DNA of 6,686 nt from DATEEG01 sp035525055 (GTDB taxonomy: Bacteria; Actinomycetota; Acidimicrobiia; Spongiisociales; ZC4RG35): the NCBI GenBank assembly GCA_035525055.1, contig DATLEZ010000130.1, forward strand, positions 1-6,686, given 5' to 3'. Positions 5,516-6,686 of the stretch are shown here, in pieces (within the stretch, counting starts at the first letter, position 1; each line of letters opens with the position of its first letter). Position numbers and translations under genes: made by a program. Under the pieces are notes generated by a model. It was not told the origin of the DNA and did not search any database. It saw only the letters and a program-made list of their open reading frames with translations.

Positions 5516-6168
5516 AGAACCCGACTGTCCTTGTAGTTGACGACGCCCCCCTCTTCCAGGCGGGTCTGTCGGCTGCGCTCAAAGAACAAGGCTTCGAGGT
5601 GGTGGCAACGGCTTCTGATGCCCTGGCGGCCATCACCGAGGCCCGCCGTCACAAACCCAGGCTGGTTGTGCTCGACGTCCTGATGCCAGGAATATCCGGT
5701 CTCGAAGTCGTGGACAAAATCATCGACGCCTCGCCGGAGACAAAAGTCGTCCTCCTGACATCGAGCGAGTCGGAAGAGGATCTGCTTTCGGCCATCAAGG
5801 CTGGAGCGGCCGGCTACATCGTCAAAGACACTTCGTTTCCCAAGCTCGTGGCGGCGATGAGAGATGTCGTCGACGGAGGCGCCGTCGTCTCGCCGGCGAT
5901 GGGAAACAAACTCTTCGAGATAGTCGCTCATCTGTTGAAGAACAGAGACCTCAGCGCCACCAGGCGGCCGTCACTGACCGGTCGAGAGGTGGAGATCTTG
6001 CAGTGGATCGCCGAGGGCCGGACGTCACGCGAGATTGGGGAACAATTGTTCATATCCGAGAACACCGTGAAGAACCACGTCCGCAACATTCTCGACAAAC
6101 TCGGAATGAGATCCCGTCACGATGCGGTCAGATACGCGGAGCAAGCCGGGTTGGTGCGCCGCCGCTAG
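5512..6168 (+). CDS. NarL/LuxR-family response regulator, apparently orphan
   Basis: A 218-residue DNA-binding response regulator. The receiver domain (about 3-120) has the acidic pair Asp10/Asp11, phospho-acceptor Asp55 in VVLDVLMPG, Thr83 in LLTSSES and Lys105 in GYIVKD, so phosphorylation chemistry looks intact. A short linker leads to a C-terminal LuxR-type helix-turn-helix (about 155-209) with LTGREVEIL, GRTSREIGEQLFISENTVKNHV and NILDKLG, all well conserved. The start is GTG at 5512, overlapping the hpf stop as GTGA. This gives a receiver beginning directly at its first strand, and there is no better upstream start. No histidine kinase is encoded in the window, so the partner is elsewhere or the protein acts alone. 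Cotranscription with hpf suggests a link to growth arrest or stress. I recall a similar regulator near hpf and secA in some Streptomyces, which I could not check. Confidence 0.92.
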   Translation: MKNPTVLVVDDAPLFQAGLSAALKEQGFEVVATASDALAAITEARRHKPRLVVLDVLMPGISGLEVVDKIIDASPETKVVLLTSSESEEDLLSAIKAGAAGYIVKDTSFPKLVAAMRDVVDGGAVVSPAMGNKLFEIVAHLLKNRDLSATRRPSLTGREVEILQWIAEGRTSREIGEQLFISENTVKNHVRNILDKLGMRSRHDAVRYAEQAGLVRRR

Positions 6169-6211
6169 CGGCTCCGCCGCGGGGCGGCTCCGCCGCCCGT
6201 GGTACGTTTTT
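6168..6211 (+). terminator. Twin GC hairpins after the response regulator
   Basis: Two adjacent hairpins share the core GGCTCCGCC. GCGGC-TCC-GCCGC (6168-6180) overlaps the last base of the stop codon, and GGGCGGC-TCC-GCCGCCC (6182-6198) has a perfect 7-bp stem. Five T follow at 6207-6211 after an 8-base gap that already belongs to the neighbouring repeat element. The second stem is strong enough for a terminator, but the delayed T run makes intrinsic termination uncertain. GCCGCTAGCGGC (6161-6172), across the stop codon, is a further palindrome. Confidence 0.45.
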
Positions 6212-6293
6212 ACGTTTTACGTGGTACGTGCAGAGCCCGAGAAGCGGTCCTTACTGATGGTTTGACGTACCACGTACCACGTAACACGTACCA
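6200..6293. repeat. Heptamer (TGGTACG/TTTTACG) inverted repeat, locus 2
   Basis: This element occupies most of the 174-base gap between the response regulator and secA. The left arm reads TGGTACG (6200), TTTTTACG (6207, one base longer), TTTTACG (6215), TGGTACG (6222). After 37 bases the right arm reads CGTACCA (6266), CGTACCA (6273), CGTAACA (6280), CGTACCA (6287), which are reverse-complement units. The two arms can pair through four TACG/CGTA cores. It shares the 7-base period and the TACG core with the element at 4044-4194 but uses mainly TGG in place of TTY, so the two look like variants of one family. Between the arms I see nothing recognisable. No transposase or coding signal is present. 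Confidence 0.88.
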
Positions 6294-6324
6294 CCCTTGA
6301 TCTTCGATTACCCGAACCCTCCGA

Positions 6325-6330
6325 TAGCAT
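6325..6330 (+). promoter_or_regulatory. Candidate -10 box of secA
   Basis: TAGCAT fits TANNNT and lies 12 bases before the ATG, which would give a leader of about 5 bases. No Shine-Dalgarno precedes the ATG (GTCTCCA). TTCGAT at 6303-6308, 16 bases upstream, is a poor -35. Confidence 0.35.
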
Positions 6331-6342
6331 TGCGGGTCTCCA

Positions 6343-6686
6343 ATGTCTTTCTTTTCCAAGATTCTCAAGGCTGGTGAAGGCCGCACTCTCAAGGAATTCG
6401 AACAGATCGTTGCTCAGGTCAACGCTGCCGAAGCGGACGTCACCGGCCTTACCGACTCCGAGTTGGCGGCCCGCACGGTCGCCTTCCGCCAACGCCTCGA
6501 AAATGGTGAGCCCCTCGACGATCTGACCGCCGACGCCTTCGCCACAGTTCGGGAAGCTGCCAAGCGAGTCCTCGGTCAGCGGCACTTCGACGTGCAGGTC
6601 ATCGGGGCAATGACGCTCCATCGTGGAATGGTGGCGGAGATGAAGACCGGCGAAGGCAAGACCCTCGTCTCGACGATGCCTGCCTA
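6343..6686 (+). CDS. secA: SecA preprotein translocase ATPase, N-terminal part
   Basis: The frame from ATG 6343 is open to the window end, giving 114 residues of what is normally a protein of about 800-950. SecA is the cytosolic motor that binds the SecYEG channel and drives unfolded preproteins through the membrane by ATP hydrolysis. The start MSFFSKILKAGEGRTLKEFE is typical. The segment LTDSELAART (36-45) is the usual early helix, and the DEAD-type Q-motif region with its RHFDVQVIGAMTLHRG run (80-95) is next. The Walker A motif MKTGEGKT (100-107) is complete. Because the housekeeping copy normally lies downstream of hpf in actinobacteria, this is probably the SecA1 type, but one cannot distinguish it from an accessory SecA2 on this fragment alone. 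It is separated from the response regulator by hairpins and the second heptamer repeat, so it likely has its own promoter. Confidence 0.96.
   Translation, partial: MSFFSKILKAGEGRTLKEFEQIVAQVNAAEADVTGLTDSELAARTVAFRQRLENGEPLDDLTADAFATVREAAKRVLGQRHFDVQVIGAMTLHRGMVAEMKTGEGKTLVSTMPA

Noticed and set aside
6262..6267. TTGACG as a -35 box for secA
   Set aside because: Good match to TTGACA, but no -10 lies 16-18 bases downstream and it overlaps the right arm of the heptamer repeat.

Overview
This is a GC-rich, densely packed stretch of chromosome from an actinobacterium-like organism. Several features point that way. The gene order manB, SIS-type phosphosugar isomerase, ahcY, comF, hpf, secA matches, from memory, the order of the corresponding genes around sahH and secA1 in Mycobacterium. 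The HPF is the long form, the codons are GC-rich, and several genes appear to be leaderless behind TANNNT boxes. The short, 415-residue adenosylhomocysteinase and the lack of tmk, mtrAB, lpqB and manA argue against a close mycobacterial or streptomycete relative. A deep actinobacterial lineage such as Acidimicrobiia is my guess, not a demonstrated assignment.

Layout: positions 1-118 (minus strand) hold the first 39 codons of a family 2 glycosyltransferase. It diverges across an 85-base gap, with a perfect 8-bp palindrome, from a tight plus-strand operon. That operon is manB (phosphomannomutase/phosphoglucomutase), a small Trm112-like zinc-finger protein, a bifunctional phosphoglucose/phosphomannose isomerase-like SIS protein, and ahcY, with junctions of 4, 2 and -4 bases. 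A repeat-filled gap (4034-4251) follows. A second plus-strand group comes next: comF-like phosphoribosyltransferase, a 136-base structured gap, hpf, and an orphan NarL/LuxR response regulator that overlaps hpf by 4 bases. A GC hairpin pair and a second repeat element (6169-6342) precede secA, which runs off the right edge.

How the genes fit together: the left operon interconverts hexose phosphates towards mannose-1-phosphate and GDP-mannose, next to a glycosyltransferase that could use such a donor, and adds recycling of S-adenosylhomocysteine. The right group joins ribosome hibernation (HPF), a response regulator that may control it, and the Sec translocation motor.

The two most unusual parts are non-coding. 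(1) A family of heptamer arrays (TTYTACG / TGGTACG and their complements) forms long inverted repeats in two separate gaps, one on each side of the comF-hpf-regulator block. (2) The leader of hpf is rich in self-complementary segments. It includes a duplicated AAAGCCCCGAGG whose two copies can compete for one partner strand. Its position fits the raiA RNA motif known upstream of hpf/raiA genes in Firmicutes and Actinobacteria, although I could not test this against a covariance model.
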